Assembly (NCBI RefSeq): GCF_003858635.1
Contig: NZ_RQJO01000008.1
Location: 806,001-870,000, forward strand
Length of the DNA: 64,000 bases
Direction of reading: 5' to 3'
Origin: Larkinella rosea
GTDB taxonomy: Bacteria; Bacteroidota; Bacteroidia; Cytophagales; Spirosomataceae
Position 1 is the first letter of the stretch. Each line of letters starts with the position of its first letter. Positions 48,706 through 59,065 of the stretch are shown in pieces. The notes beneath the pieces are model-generated. The model had not been told where the DNA came from. It saw only the letters and a program-made list of their open reading frames with translations, and did not search any database. Made by a program: the position numbers and the translations under genes.

Positions 48706-48948
48706 GGGATCTCTTTCCTTCGCTTTGTAACGTAACCTTAAAAATAGCTAAATGACTTTTTATTATTTGCCATATGCCGGTTTTTTAGAAATTCGCTTCC
48801 GTAAACCATTCCCTAAAATCGGGTCTTAATGGTAACAAATCCAGAGCTGGTTTGGGCTGATCACATACGCTATTCCTGCCCGGCCGGTTTTTGAATGGGA
48901 ACTTAAAACCGGCAGACTCGCCTTTACACTACAAGCTTACATTAGAAC

Positions 48949-50091
48949 ATGCACTCTGTATCAACTTATCAGGCCGCCCGGTTGGTGGCTGGAACCGTGG
49001 AAACCTATTTCGCTCACCATTTTGCAACGGCCACTCTAAATGGCGGGCAGGAAACGGCACACAAACCCCATGCGCCGGAAATTGAATCCATGGTCGATAC
49101 GGCCTTCTGGGCCAGTCTCCGGCACGAAGAAGGCGTTTCACCCAAAGTGACGCTGGCGTTTTTACCCCCTGATAAAGCCGGACAACCGCTTTTGTTTGGC
49201 AAACGGCTGCGGTTTACGCCCGACGTACTGACCAAGCTGGCACCGGCCGTCGAACGACCCGGTATTCACCTCGGGGTGTGGCACGACCAGGATGAATTGT
49301 ACATCTGGGGAACCACCCGCGAAATTCCGGGTAACTGCCTGGTGCTGGAGGTGATCGAACCCGGGTTGCTGGTCATCAAACACCGCCGGCTCGACGGTTT
49401 TGGCAAGTTTGTCAACGTCGCCATTCTCAAGGGCGATCAGATCAAAATCGTGGACGAAGGAACCGCCAAAACGCCCGATTGCCCGTTTGTGCTCTCCTCC
49501 ATGCTGGGGTTTACGCTGCCCTCGTTCTGGAACGACTCGATGAATATTCTGGTTCAGCTGGCCGTTTCCATGCGGGCGCACGGTCGGGGCGGTTCGCTGC
49601 TGGTGGTGCCGTCGGGTAGCGATGCCTGGCGCGATTCGATCATTCAGCCCATGACGTATCCGATTGTACCGGTTTTCAGTCGGCTGGCGGATTTGCTGCG
49701 GCAGGAGTCGGACGAGTCGAGCCAGACTACGTGGCGCGGAGCGGTTAATCTGGCCGTAGAAGCCATTGGCGGTTTGACGTCGGTCGACGGCGCCACCATC
49801 ATCAATGATCAGTACGAAGTGCTGGGATTCGGGGCCAAAATCGGTCGGTCGGAAACGAGCGATCGGGTCGAGCAGATCATCGTTACCGAACCCATTGTGG
49901 GCAACCAGGCCGTCGTGGTCCATCCGGCCCAGACCGGCGGCACCCGGCATTTGTCGGCGGCTCAGTTTGTCTTCGATCAACGCGATGCGGTGGCGCTGGT
50001 GGCTTCGCAGGATGGCCGGTTCACCATCTTTACGTGGTCGGTAACGGATCAGATGGTCCACGCCCACCGGGTCGATTCGTTGTTGCTTTAA
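48949..50091 (+). CDS. Diadenylate-cyclase-like protein with DACNV-type sensor domain
   Basis: 380 residues, no signal peptide. The first 260 residues resemble the DACNV-type N-terminal region known beside DisA_N/DAC domains (FWASLRHEEGVSPKVTLAF, GVWHDQDELYIWG, HGRGGSLLVVPSG). The end reads like a DAC domain: VDGATIIN with DGA at 280-282, and GGTRHLSAAQF with Arg333-His334, followed by DAVALVASQDG. Canonical enzymes have RHR in the second motif; here Leu replaces the last Arg, so activity is uncertain. If active it would make c-di-AMP or a related nucleotide. It stands alone, divergent from the histidine kinase. Confidence 0.72.
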   Translation: MHSVSTYQAARLVAGTVETYFAHHFATATLNGGQETAHKPHAPEIESMVDTAFWASLRHEEGVSPKVTLAFLPPDKAGQPLLFGKRLRFTPDVLTKLAPAVERPGIHLGVWHDQDELYIWGTTREIPGNCLVLEVIEPGLLVIKHRRLDGFGKFVNVAILKGDQIKIVDEGTAKTPDCPFVLSSMLGFTLPSFWNDSMNILVQLAVSMRAHGRGGSLLVVPSGSDAWRDSIIQPMTYPIVPVFSRLADLLRQESDESSQTTWRGAVNLAVEAIGGLTSVDGATIINDQYEVLGFGAKIGRSETSDRVEQIIVTEPIVGNQAVVVHPAQTGGTRHLSAAQFVFDQRDAVALVASQDGRFTIFTWSVTDQMVHAHRVDSLLL

Positions 50092-50668
50092 TTCGATTTA
50101 TCGTATTGCTTTTTCGGTTTATACGATTGGCCATTCAACCAAACCTTTAATCCGGAAACGGAGCGTATTAAGTCGTATTTTTATCCCCCAAAAGCGCGCT
50201 GTTTTCGAAATTAAATAGTCGAAGAAGGTAGTTTTCGGCAAGGTTGAAACCGGTTTCAAAACCGGAATTTGAAGGCTGAAAAATAAGAAGAACACAGCGG
50301 TTCCTGACTAAAATTAAACGGGCACTGAAACAAAAACCGGGCTAATCTGTTCCCCATCTTCGGGAGGAGATGGCGTTGAAATACGAATTTTTTGCTTGAT
50401 TTTCAATTGAAAATTGTCTGGTAATTGAAGGCGGTTATGCAGGAGTGCTTATAAACCGGACCGGGTAAAAATACTTATGTAGTTGTGAAAAACTGCTTAC
50501 TTGCTGCGTTAAAGCGGGAGCAGAAATCAGGCATGTTTTGGGCCGCTGAATGACCAAAATAAATCGGATTTGGACCGGTAGCTAAACTTATGTAACGATT
50601 TATTAATACAAATAACTTGTATTTTAATTTTCTATCGTATTTTAGTAAAACTCATCGTTGCCTGTACA
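50092..50668. other. Non-coding stretch rich in AAACCG words
   Basis: 577 bases without a gene between the DACNV gene and a small hypothetical gene. I count six AAACCG/CGGTTT hexamers. Close to its end is the inverted repeat ATACAA-ATAAC-TTGTAT. No terminator or RNA gene could be named. Confidence 0.45.
50606..50622. repeat. Short inverted repeat, possible operator
   Basis: ATACAA and TTGTAT form six-base arms around ATAAC, 47 bases before the start of the small gene at 50669. It could be a repressor site; no protein is assigned. Confidence 0.3.
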
Positions 50669-51028
50669 ATGATTCTGCACCCTAAACCGAATCGCTATTA
50701 CCTGATTCATAACGAACCCGTTCTGCTAACCGAAGCGCTTCTGAAAGCACTTCAACCACCGAACCGCCCCCAGCCGATCAAACTGACCAAACCGTGGCTG
50801 ACGGCTTTCGGTTTCTGGCCCGATCCTTCGGCTAATTCCTGGACATTTGAAGATTCCCGCTTAATTCCGGGCATGAATTGCTGGCTCTGCGTGCAAACCC
50901 GCCGGTATCTCCAGTATGTACACGAGCTTCAGGACCTGTTTGAAGACGAGTACGAATACACCGAACTGTATTTGCGGGTCGATCCGGCCACGATTCATTT
51001 GCCGACCATTCGCCAGCAATTGGCCTGA
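50669..51028 (+). CDS. Small hypothetical protein of a Bacteroidota phage-like family
   Basis: 119 residues, no signal or membrane segment. The order of elements, IKLTKPWLTAFGFWPDPS then a Trp/Phe strand and finally YLQYVHELQDLFEDEY, recalls a family of short Bacteroidota proteins with the pattern PIPLTEEWLLKFGF...YVHQLQNLY that are frequent in genomes and prophages. Their function is unknown. No phage genes surround it, so it may be a lone cargo or relic. Its stop is nine bases from the convergent GH32 gene. Confidence 0.6.
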   Translation: MILHPKPNRYYLIHNEPVLLTEALLKALQPPNRPQPIKLTKPWLTAFGFWPDPSANSWTFEDSRLIPGMNCWLCVQTRRYLQYVHELQDLFEDEYEYTELYLRVDPATIHLPTIRQQLA

Positions 51029-51037
51029 GCAGAACCG

Positions 51038-52597
51038 CTACTGCCCACCGGCCTCATCGGCGGGCTTCAACGGGGTGTAGGTCAAATCCGTAAACGTTAT
51101 GCCCCGCGCCGATTTGATAAACAGCCTGGTGAGGTCTTTGTCGGGAAAAAAGATGTCCGTCATCACCGTCAGGCCCCCATCGGCGAACAATTCCACCGAC
51201 GCCACATCCACCAGCAACGTCAGCGATAGCGTTGAATCGGTCGATAACCGCGGAGCGATGTGCCGCTTGCCAAAGCCTTTCTCAAAACCGGTTTTGCCCG
51301 ACTGCGTGCGGTCGATGTAATACGCGTTAGCGGTTTTCTCGTACCCGATTTCCACTTCATTCCCCCTGTCGTTGGCCAGCACAATCGCAAAGTCCGTCGG
51401 GTTGGGCGCCTTGAGGTCCAGTCTGAACAAACCCGTTTCGTTTTGGGTGGTCAACTCATACCGGTTTTCGACCTTCCGGTTTTTCATCGAAATGGGTTCG
51501 CCGTTCAGCACGTCCAGCTCTTCGACGGGTTCGGAAGTCAGGAACAGTTCCTTGTTTACTTCCCGCAAACCCAGCGTCCGCGGTACGGTTGTGGCGCTGC
51601 GCCAGGGTGCGGTCGGCACCACACCGGCGTATTGCCAGTTGCTCATCCAGCCCATCAGAATCGTTCGATCGCCGGTGTTGGCAAACGTTACACCGGCGTA
51701 ATTATCCGTTCCGTAATCCATCCATTTGGTCTTGTCCGTATACGGTTTGAAGGTCTTCCCGTCGAAATCGCCCACGAAATACTGGGTGCCGGAGCCGCCG
51801 TTGGGCGCGCCGGGATTGATGTTTACGATCAACACCCAAACCGGTTTACCGTTGTGGGTCAGGGGGAGTAAATCCGGGCATTCCCAAACGCCACCGTGCG
51901 CTCCCCGATCACGGCCGAAATCGCTCTCCCGTGACCACGTTTTCAGGTTCGGTGACGAATAGAACGTAATCCGGTCTTTGGTCGCGAGCGTCATGATCCA
52001 TTTTTTCTGCGGCTCGAACCAGCGCACCTTCGGATCGCGGAAATCGCTGATGCCGGGATTGGGTAATACCGGATTTCCGGCGTATTTGGTCCAGGTTTTT
52101 CCTTCGTCGAGGCTGTAGGCCAGGCTCTGGGTTTCGTGTTTACCGGTTTTCTGCTTTTCCAAAACCGGATCGTGGTGCGTGAATATGGCCACCAACGGCG
52201 GTTGCCCCGCTTTCCCAAAACCGCTCGTGTTGTTGACGTCCACCACCGCACTTCCCGAAAAAATATACCCTAAACGATCCGGATACAGGGCAATCGGTTG
52301 TTCTTCCCAGCGGACCATGTCCTTGCTGGTGGCATGTCCCCAGTGCATGGGGCCCCAGGTCGAGCCGTCGGGGTAATACTGGTAAAAAAGGTGATACGTT
52401 CCCTTGTAATACACCATCCCGTTCGGGTCGTTCATCCAGTGGGCTTTGGGCGAAAAATGATACCGGGGGCGGTGTTCTGCCCGCGCCGTTGTTGTCGCTT
52501 CTTCTTTTTTGGAAGACGTCTGACAGGCCAGCAAAGCCATACCTGCCACAAGCACATGACCGATCGATTTCCACATGGGGTTGATGTTTAGGTTCAT
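51038..52597 (-). CDS. GH32 fructanase (levanase/inulinase type), lipoprotein
   Basis: 519 residues. The lipobox LLACQ lies near residues 21-25. The GH32 five-blade propeller begins with WMNDPNG, which carries the nucleophile Asp. RDPKV supplies the transition-state stabiliser and WECPDLL the acid/base Glu. The C-terminal beta-sandwich ends the protein (TLLVDVASVELFADGG). It hydrolyses beta-fructan linkages at the cell surface or in the periplasm. An alternative downstream ATG at 52576 gives a slightly shorter signal peptide. No SusCD pair accompanies it here. Confidence 0.93.
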   Translation of the reverse strand: MNLNINPMWKSIGHVLVAGMALLACQTSSKKEEATTTARAEHRPRYHFSPKAHWMNDPNGMVYYKGTYHLFYQYYPDGSTWGPMHWGHATSKDMVRWEEQPIALYPDRLGYIFSGSAVVDVNNTSGFGKAGQPPLVAIFTHHDPVLEKQKTGKHETQSLAYSLDEGKTWTKYAGNPVLPNPGISDFRDPKVRWFEPQKKWIMTLATKDRITFYSSPNLKTWSRESDFGRDRGAHGGVWECPDLLPLTHNGKPVWVLIVNINPGAPNGGSGTQYFVGDFDGKTFKPYTDKTKWMDYGTDNYAGVTFANTGDRTILMGWMSNWQYAGVVPTAPWRSATTVPRTLGLREVNKELFLTSEPVEELDVLNGEPISMKNRKVENRYELTTQNETGLFRLDLKAPNPTDFAIVLANDRGNEVEIGYEKTANAYYIDRTQSGKTGFEKGFGKRHIAPRLSTDSTLSLTLLVDVASVELFADGGLTVMTDIFFPDKDLTRLFIKSARGITFTDLTYTPLKPADEAGGQ

Positions 52598-52695
52598 CTG
52601 GACTAATGCCGGACGGTCACAAAGTAATCAGAATCTCCGGTTAAACGAAAAAGTGGAGTCGCACGGATTTCGGGAACGTTAGCAGTTGCTCCATT

Positions 52696-52731
52696 AAAAA
52701 ACCGCCCATGGACGATGCCACGGGCGGTTTT
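52696..52731 (-). terminator. Intrinsic terminator after the sugar dehydrogenase gene
   Basis: AAACCGCCC and GGGCGGTTT form a nine-pair stem with a loop of about 15 bases, flanked by A and T runs so it can work in either direction. On the minus strand it lies 56 bases past the dehydrogenase stop. Confidence 0.75.
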
Positions 52732-52786
52732 GGGGAAAGGCTCTGGTTTCGCGGGGAATGTTGATCGGAAACCGACTCAGAAACGG

Positions 52787-53995
52787 CTATTTTTTATCGA
52801 TGCGGTACAGCCTTCCCTGGTCCGTAATCGCGTACAGGGCGCCATCGTTGCCCTGCGTAATATCGCGGAACCGCTGGGATTCACCGGAGAGCAGCCGCTC
52901 TTCGCCCACAACCTTATTTTTTTCGATCACCAGCCGTACAATGTGCATGCCGCTCAACGCGCCAATGAAGAGGTTGTTTTTCCACTCCGGAATGCGGTTG
53001 CTGCTGTAGAACGTCATCCCGCTCGGGGATACGGACGGATCCCAGTAATAAACCGGTTGCTGAAGCCCTTCTTTTTGCTGGATGGCATCGCCGACGGGTT
53101 TGCCACTGTACTCAATGCCGTAGGTAATGGTCGGCCAGCCGTAATTTTTTCCGGGCTCAATGCGGTTTACTTCATCGCCACCCCGGGGTCCAAATTCAGC
53201 CTCCCAGATATCGCCGGTCACCGGGTGAAAAGCCAGGCCCTGCACGTTGCGGTGGCCGTAGGAATACAGTTCGGGCCGCGCACCGGCCTGCCCGGCAAAC
53301 GGATTGCCCGCAGCCGGTTTTCCGTCTTTCGTAATTCGAATGACTTTGCCCAGTCCGGAATTGATCGATTGCGCCTGGGGCCGGGTTTCCAGATCCGAAC
53401 GCTCGCCGGTGCTGATCACCAGATTACCGGTTTTGTCAATTAAAATCCGTCCGCCGTAATGCAGCGTTCCTTTGTAAGCGGGTGTCGCCTGGTAAATAAC
53501 CGTAGCGCCTTCAATCGTTTTTTCATCGGCGGCTAATTTGCCTTTCGCTACGGCCGTCAGATTGCCATCGGCTGTCGGGTCCGCAAATACCCAGTAAACC
53601 ATTCGGTTGGTTGCAAAAGCGGGGTCGACCCGAACGCCGAGCAGACCACCCTGCCCCGCCGGATTGACTTTGGGAATCCCCGTAATGGCGTCGCTTAACT
53701 TGCCGTCCGCCGTGGCGATGCGCATCGTTCCGGCTTTCTCCGTAATGAGCAGCCGACCGTCGGGAAGGCTCGTAATTCCCCACGGATTTTTCAGGCCTTC
53801 CAGCACAACCTTGCCTTCGTAGTTGGTCGCCGATTTGACACTGCCAATCCGGGTTTGGCCAACAAAAGCCGATTTATAGGCAGAATTGGGGTCTTTGGTT
53901 TCTACCGGTGCACCGGCAGAGGTAGAAGCACTTTGACCACAGGCGGTAAACGCCAGGGAAGCGCCCGCTAAGATCATGATAATTCTGTTGCTCAT
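52787..53995 (-). CDS. PQQ-dependent soluble sugar (glucose/sorbosone) dehydrogenase, lipoprotein
   Basis: 402 residues. The signal ends in the lipobox FTACGQ (Cys near 19). A six-bladed propeller of the GSDH family follows: LKNPWGITSLPDGRLLITEK, QGGLLGVRVDPAF, GRILIDKTGNLVISTGERSD, HRNVQGLAFHPVTGDIWEAE, GPRGGDEVNRI and ISPSG-like DPSVSPSGMTFY. These carry the His, Arg and Asp residues that bind PQQ and calcium. It oxidises an aldose in the periplasm and passes electrons to the respiratory chain. No PQQ biosynthesis genes lie in the window. Confidence 0.9.
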   Translation of the reverse strand: MSNRIIMILAGASLAFTACGQSASTSAGAPVETKDPNSAYKSAFVGQTRIGSVKSATNYEGKVVLEGLKNPWGITSLPDGRLLITEKAGTMRIATADGKLSDAITGIPKVNPAGQGGLLGVRVDPAFATNRMVYWVFADPTADGNLTAVAKGKLAADEKTIEGATVIYQATPAYKGTLHYGGRILIDKTGNLVISTGERSDLETRPQAQSINSGLGKVIRITKDGKPAAGNPFAGQAGARPELYSYGHRNVQGLAFHPVTGDIWEAEFGPRGGDEVNRIEPGKNYGWPTITYGIEYSGKPVGDAIQQKEGLQQPVYYWDPSVSPSGMTFYSSNRIPEWKNNLFIGALSGMHIVRLVIEKNKVVGEERLLSGESQRFRDITQGNDGALYAITDQGRLYRIDKK

Positions 53996-54400
53996 TTTTT
54001 CTCAGTTAAATTGTTTATTGAAGAGGGTTCGAAATTAACTAAAATAGGTTTCGTAATCTAAAACCGGGTTTAATCCCGCCGAAGCACTTCCTGCTGTCCG
54101 AAATACGGCTATCGTCTAAACGCAATGACAGGGCAAAGGTACGTCTTATTCGACGTGAAGAAACGCTTAATTTGACCCATGACTTCAGCTTCCTGATTCA
54201 ACAAGGGAAAATTTCGACCAACGACCTTTTTTCCCGACAAACTGCGCCGATGCCCCGGTGGGGCATTTAGTGAATTGAAAATCCCGGATACGGTGTGGTG
54301 CGCACCAACCCACCCCCTGTTTTGACTACAACAACCACAGATTTGACTACGTCGCTATTTTTTGGTCTGCTGAATTTTGCAGAAACAAAAAAACAGCAAA
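53996..54400. other. Divergent intergenic region, 405 bases
   Basis: It separates the minus-strand dehydrogenase from the plus-strand NmrA gene and must carry both promoters. It contains a small hairpin at 54250-54266 (ATGCCCC-GGT-GGGGCAT) that resembles the head of the REP-like elements near 60 kb, and a pair of direct repeats at 54321-54350. Confidence 0.5.
54321..54350. promoter_or_regulatory. Direct repeat TTTGACTAC, candidate operator
   Basis: TTTGACTAC occurs at 54321-54329 and again at 54342-54350, 21 bases start to start, i.e. two helical turns. It lies 51 bases before the NmrA gene, which is followed by an AraC-family regulator; AraC proteins often bind such direct repeats. The link is inferred. 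Confidence 0.4.
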
Positions 54401-55291
54401 ATGAAAGTCGTAGTAACCGGTTCATTGGGGCATATCGGCCAGCCGTTGACCCAACTATTAGTACAAAGAGGGCATGCAGTTACGGTGGTCAGCCGTACTC
54501 CGGACAAGCAAAAAGACATTGAAGCATTGGGCGCGACAGCCGCCATTGGATCGCTGGAAGACGTTGACTTTCTGGCGTCTACCTTTGCCGGTGCCGACGT
54601 CGTACATGCCATGATTCCGCCCAACAATGCCGTGCCGAACCCGATGGCGCGAAACAGGATGTTAGGCGATTGCCTGGCGCGGGCCATTGGGCAGTCGGAC
54701 GTAAAGCGGGCGGTTTACGTCAGCAGTTACGGGGCCCAATTGGAGAAAGGCACCGGTTTGATTGTGGGGCACCACCACACCGAAAATGCGTTGAATGCGT
54801 TGCCCAACCTGGAAGCCCTTACGCATTTACGCGCCACGTACATTTATTACAATCTGTATGCTTACCTGACTATGATCAAAACGACCGGTTTTATTCGGGC
54901 CAATTACGGGGATGATGATCGGGTCGTTCTGGTGTCTCCGCAGGACATTGCGGCAGCCGCAGCGGACGAAATCGAGAACCAAAAGCCTGGTAAAATCGTC
55001 AAATACGTGGCCAGTGACGAACGGACCTGTCGGGAGATCGCTCAGATTTTAGGCCGGGCAATTGGCAAACCGGATTTAAAATGGGTCACCATCACCGACG
55101 AACAAATGCAAAGCGGCATGGAAGCAAATGGCGTACCGGCCCTCGTGGCGGGTCAATTGGTCGAAATGTTTGGAGCCTGTCACAGCGGTATCTTGCACGA
55201 CGATTACGACCGGCATCGGCCCACAACGATGGGAAATGTAAAAATCGAAGATTTTGCCCGGGAATTTGCGGTCGCGTTTAACCAGAAATAG
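54401..55291 (+). CDS. NmrA-like NAD(P)-binding protein
   Basis: 296 residues from the ATG at 54401; the TTG at 54377 lies before the Rossmann start and is rejected. MKVVVTGSLGHIGQPL is a GxxGxxG nucleotide-binding loop, followed by VTVVSRTPDKQKDIE and the atypical-SDR element YVSSYGAQLEKGTGL. The catalytic YxxxK is absent, as in NmrA/HSCARG-type sensors and quinone-reductase-like relatives. It is probably a redox-linked oxidoreductase or regulator. The AraC gene follows after 12 bases, so both are co-transcribed. Confidence 0.83.
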   Translation: MKVVVTGSLGHIGQPLTQLLVQRGHAVTVVSRTPDKQKDIEALGATAAIGSLEDVDFLASTFAGADVVHAMIPPNNAVPNPMARNRMLGDCLARAIGQSDVKRAVYVSSYGAQLEKGTGLIVGHHHTENALNALPNLEALTHLRATYIYYNLYAYLTMIKTTGFIRANYGDDDRVVLVSPQDIAAAAADEIENQKPGKIVKYVASDERTCREIAQILGRAIGKPDLKWVTITDEQMQSGMEANGVPALVAGQLVEMFGACHSGILHDDYDRHRPTTMGNVKIEDFAREFAVAFNQK

Positions 55292-55303
55292 GTACATTGA
55301 AAC

Positions 55304-56224
55304 ATGGCAGGTACGCAACTTCACCGGATTAAAACGATCAGCGAATACCATCGGTTGAGGGGTTTACCCAAACCGGGGCATCCGCTGATCAGCGTGATCG
55401 ATTACGGATTGATCGCTCATTCGACGGACAATAATCCCATCAGCTGGGTCTTTGATTTTTATTCGATCTCCCTGAAACGGGATTTGGGGGCTAAATTGAA
55501 ATACGGCCAGCAGGAATATGATTTTGACGAAGGCGTCATGTTTTTTATTTCGCCGGGCCAGGTTTTCCGAGTTGAGGTAGAACGGGTGGCGCAGGCCAGG
55601 CATTCGGGATGGATCCTGCTCATCCATCCCGATTTCCTCTGGAATACCTCCCTGGCAAAAGTGATAAAAGGGTACGAGTTTTTCGATTATTCCGTGCATG
55701 AAGCCCTGTTTCTTTCGGAAAAAGAAGAAACAATCGTGACCGGCATGATGCAAAGCATTGAGCAGGAATACCATACCAACATTGACAAGTTCAGTCAGGA
55801 CATCATCATTGCCCAACTCGAATTACTGCTCAAATATGCCGAGCGGTTTTATCAGCGCCAATTCATCACGCGGAAAATTACCAATCATAAAATCCTGAAT
55901 CGGCTGGAGACCACCCTTTCGGATTATTTCAACGGCGATGATCTGGTGCAAAAAGGGCTGCCAACCGTTCAGTCCATTGCCGACACGCTGAATATATCGC
56001 CCACGTATTTAAGCGCGTTGCTCAAGGCATTAACCGGACAAACCACCCAGCAGCACATCCACGACAAACTGATTGAGAAGGCGAAAGAGAAATTATCCGT
56101 CACCGATTTGTCGGTCAGCGAGATCGCCTACGCCCTGGGCTTTGAACATCCGCAGTCGTTCAGCAAGTTATTCAAGACCAAAACCAGTCTTTCTCCGCTG
56201 GAATTCCGGCAGTCGTTCAACTGA
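55304..56224 (+). CDS. AraC-family transcriptional regulator
   Basis: 306 residues. A cupin-like N-terminal domain (GVMFFISPGQVFRVE) is joined to a C-terminal double HTH: VQSIADTLNISPTYLSALLK and VSEIAYALGFEHPQSFSKLF, ending with the usual SPLEFRQSF. It probably controls its own operon (NmrA gene) or the aldo-keto reductase gene beyond it; direct repeats upstream of the operon are a candidate site. Ligand unknown. Confidence 0.9.
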   Translation: MAGTQLHRIKTISEYHRLRGLPKPGHPLISVIDYGLIAHSTDNNPISWVFDFYSISLKRDLGAKLKYGQQEYDFDEGVMFFISPGQVFRVEVERVAQARHSGWILLIHPDFLWNTSLAKVIKGYEFFDYSVHEALFLSEKEETIVTGMMQSIEQEYHTNIDKFSQDIIIAQLELLLKYAERFYQRQFITRKITNHKILNRLETTLSDYFNGDDLVQKGLPTVQSIADTLNISPTYLSALLKALTGQTTQQHIHDKLIEKAKEKLSVTDLSVSEIAYALGFEHPQSFSKLFKTKTSLSPLEFRQSFN

Positions 56225-56342
56225 AAAACCGCTATTCCTACGGCTAGTAACAAAACCGGTCTTGGACGCATTTGAATTTAGAACGGTTTGATTTTCGTCA
56301 GTTCCCGTTTGGATTTCGCTGGTAAACGATTTGCTGTCATTT

Positions 56343-57368
<1,026 letters not shown>

Positions 57369-57656
57369 GGAGAGAGCGGCTTTGGAACGGGCATCATTAT
57401 TTTATTGGGGGATATAAAATACTGTCCGGTTAATGTATTGTAATGACCTTGTAGCTGGATGTTCAGCGTTGATCGGCAACGTATCGGGCTGAATAGATTC
57501 CGTTGCATTGGGTAAAAATGGTTGCCTAATGGCTTATCACCTTATGCGGGCGGTTTTGATTCGGTAGTAAAAACCGGGTCGATATAAAAACCGCCCTGTA
57601 TACTGTTTTTTATCCGGAACTACAAACAGAGCAAACCTTTCAATACCCCGTTTTCA

Positions 57657-59000
57657 ATGGAAAATTCGCGTCGAGATTTTATTAAAAAAGCCGCCCTGAG
57701 CACGGCCGGACTTACGTTTGGCGGGCTGGCTACGGGCCTGTCGGCCAAGAGCTACGCCAAAGTAATCGGTGCCAACGAGCGGTTGAATATTGCCATTGCC
57801 GGTCTGGGCCGACGGTTGGGAGCGTATTATGACCCGATTTCGCGGAAAGATAGCAACGTCGAACTCGTGTATTTGTGCGATGTGATGAAGAAACAGCGGG
57901 AAGACGGCCTGCAGAAATTTTCGAAGTTTATCGATTACAAACCGAAACTGGAAAATGATATCCGCAAGGTCATTGCCGACAAGAATGTCGATGTGTTGAT
58001 CAATGCAACTCCGGATCACTGGCATGCGCCGGGAACCTGGCTGGCGGTTCTGGCCGGGAAACACGTTTACGTCGAAAAACCGTGCAGCCAGAATCCCCGG
58101 GAAGGTGAAATCCTGGTCGAAATTCAGAAAAAATACGGCAAAATCATTCAGATGGGGAATCAGCAGCGGTCGGCACCGGAGTCGATCGACGTGATCAGCC
58201 AGATTCATAACGGCGCCATCGGAACTCCGTATAAAGCCGTTGCTTTTTATACGGCGGCCCGGGGTGAAGTGCCGGTTGCCAAGAAAGCACCCGTTCCCGA
58301 CGGGCTGGATTGGGAACTGTTTCAGGGACCGGCTCCGCGGATGCCGTACATGCACGACACCTGGGATTACAACTGGCACTGGTACGGCTGGAACTTCGGA
58401 ACCGCCGAAGCTGGTAACAATGCCACCCACGAGCTGGACGTTGCCCGCTGGGCTCTGCAGGTCGAGTTTCCGGAATATGTGACGGTCGAAGCGGCCAAGC
58501 GGCATTTCCTGAACGACGGCTGGACCATGTACGACACGATGGATGCGACTTTCCGGTTTCCGGGTAACAAAATCATCAAGTGGGACGGCAAAAGCCGGAG
58601 CGGCCATAAAACCTACGGCAGCGACCGGGGCACCATTATTTACGGCAGCACCGGCAGTGTCTACGTCGACCGCGATGGTTACCAGCTTTTCAATCGCGAG
58701 GGAAAGATGGTGAAGGATAGCAAGTCGAAAGGCTCGGAAGCCGGAACCGCCCTGGGCGGTGGTGGCGACATGACGACGCGCCACGTCGTCAACTTTTTCA
58801 ACGCCATACGGGGCAAGGAAAAGCAGAATTCGACCATCGACGAAGGTGCCAGAAGTACGCTGCTTTGCCATTTGGCGAACATTTCGTACCGCACCAATAA
58901 ACCGCTGGACATCGATTCGAAAAACGGCCACATTCGTGACAAAGAAGCCATGAAACTCTGGAGCCGGGAATACGAAAAAGGCTGGGAGCCACCCATTTAA
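57657..59000 (+). CDS. Tat-exported Gfo/Idh/MocA-family oxidoreductase
   Basis: 447 residues. The Tat signal is SRRDFIKKAALSTAGLTFGG. The NAD-binding part has IAIAGLGRRLGA, and the family mark EKP occurs in VYVEKPCSQNPREGE. A C-terminal alpha/beta domain carries HWYGWNFGTAEAGNNATHE, which includes the catalytic His region. These periplasmic enzymes of Bacteroidota oxidise or isomerise sugars (NAD carried through the Tat system), or act as glycoside-cleaving NAD enzymes. The substrate is unknown. A bidirectional terminator follows directly. Confidence 0.9.
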   Translation: MENSRRDFIKKAALSTAGLTFGGLATGLSAKSYAKVIGANERLNIAIAGLGRRLGAYYDPISRKDSNVELVYLCDVMKKQREDGLQKFSKFIDYKPKLENDIRKVIADKNVDVLINATPDHWHAPGTWLAVLAGKHVYVEKPCSQNPREGEILVEIQKKYGKIIQMGNQQRSAPESIDVISQIHNGAIGTPYKAVAFYTAARGEVPVAKKAPVPDGLDWELFQGPAPRMPYMHDTWDYNWHWYGWNFGTAEAGNNATHELDVARWALQVEFPEYVTVEAAKRHFLNDGWTMYDTMDATFRFPGNKIIKWDGKSRSGHKTYGSDRGTIIYGSTGSVYVDRDGYQLFNREGKMVKDSKSKGSEAGTALGGGGDMTTRHVVNFFNAIRGKEKQNSTIDEGARSTLLCHLANISYRTNKPLDIDSKNGHIRDKEAMKLWSREYEKGWEPPI

Positions 59001-59021
59001 CGGGCTGGTTGATACTGAATA

Positions 59022-59065
59022 AAAAAACCGCCGTGCCCGGCATTGGTCGGGCACGGCGGTTTTTT
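59022..59065 (+). terminator. Strong bidirectional terminator
   Basis: A perfect 18-pair stem (AAAAAACCGCCGTGCCCG with its complement) encloses an eight-base loop, with A and T runs on both sides. It serves the oxidoreductase on the plus strand and touches the end of the decayed GNAT frame on the minus strand. Confidence 0.93.

Noticed and set aside
57654-59054. Minus-strand open frame (466 codons) opposite the Gfo/Idh/MocA gene
   Set aside because: Mirror frame of a gene with clear Tat signal and EKP motif; no recognisable product of its own.
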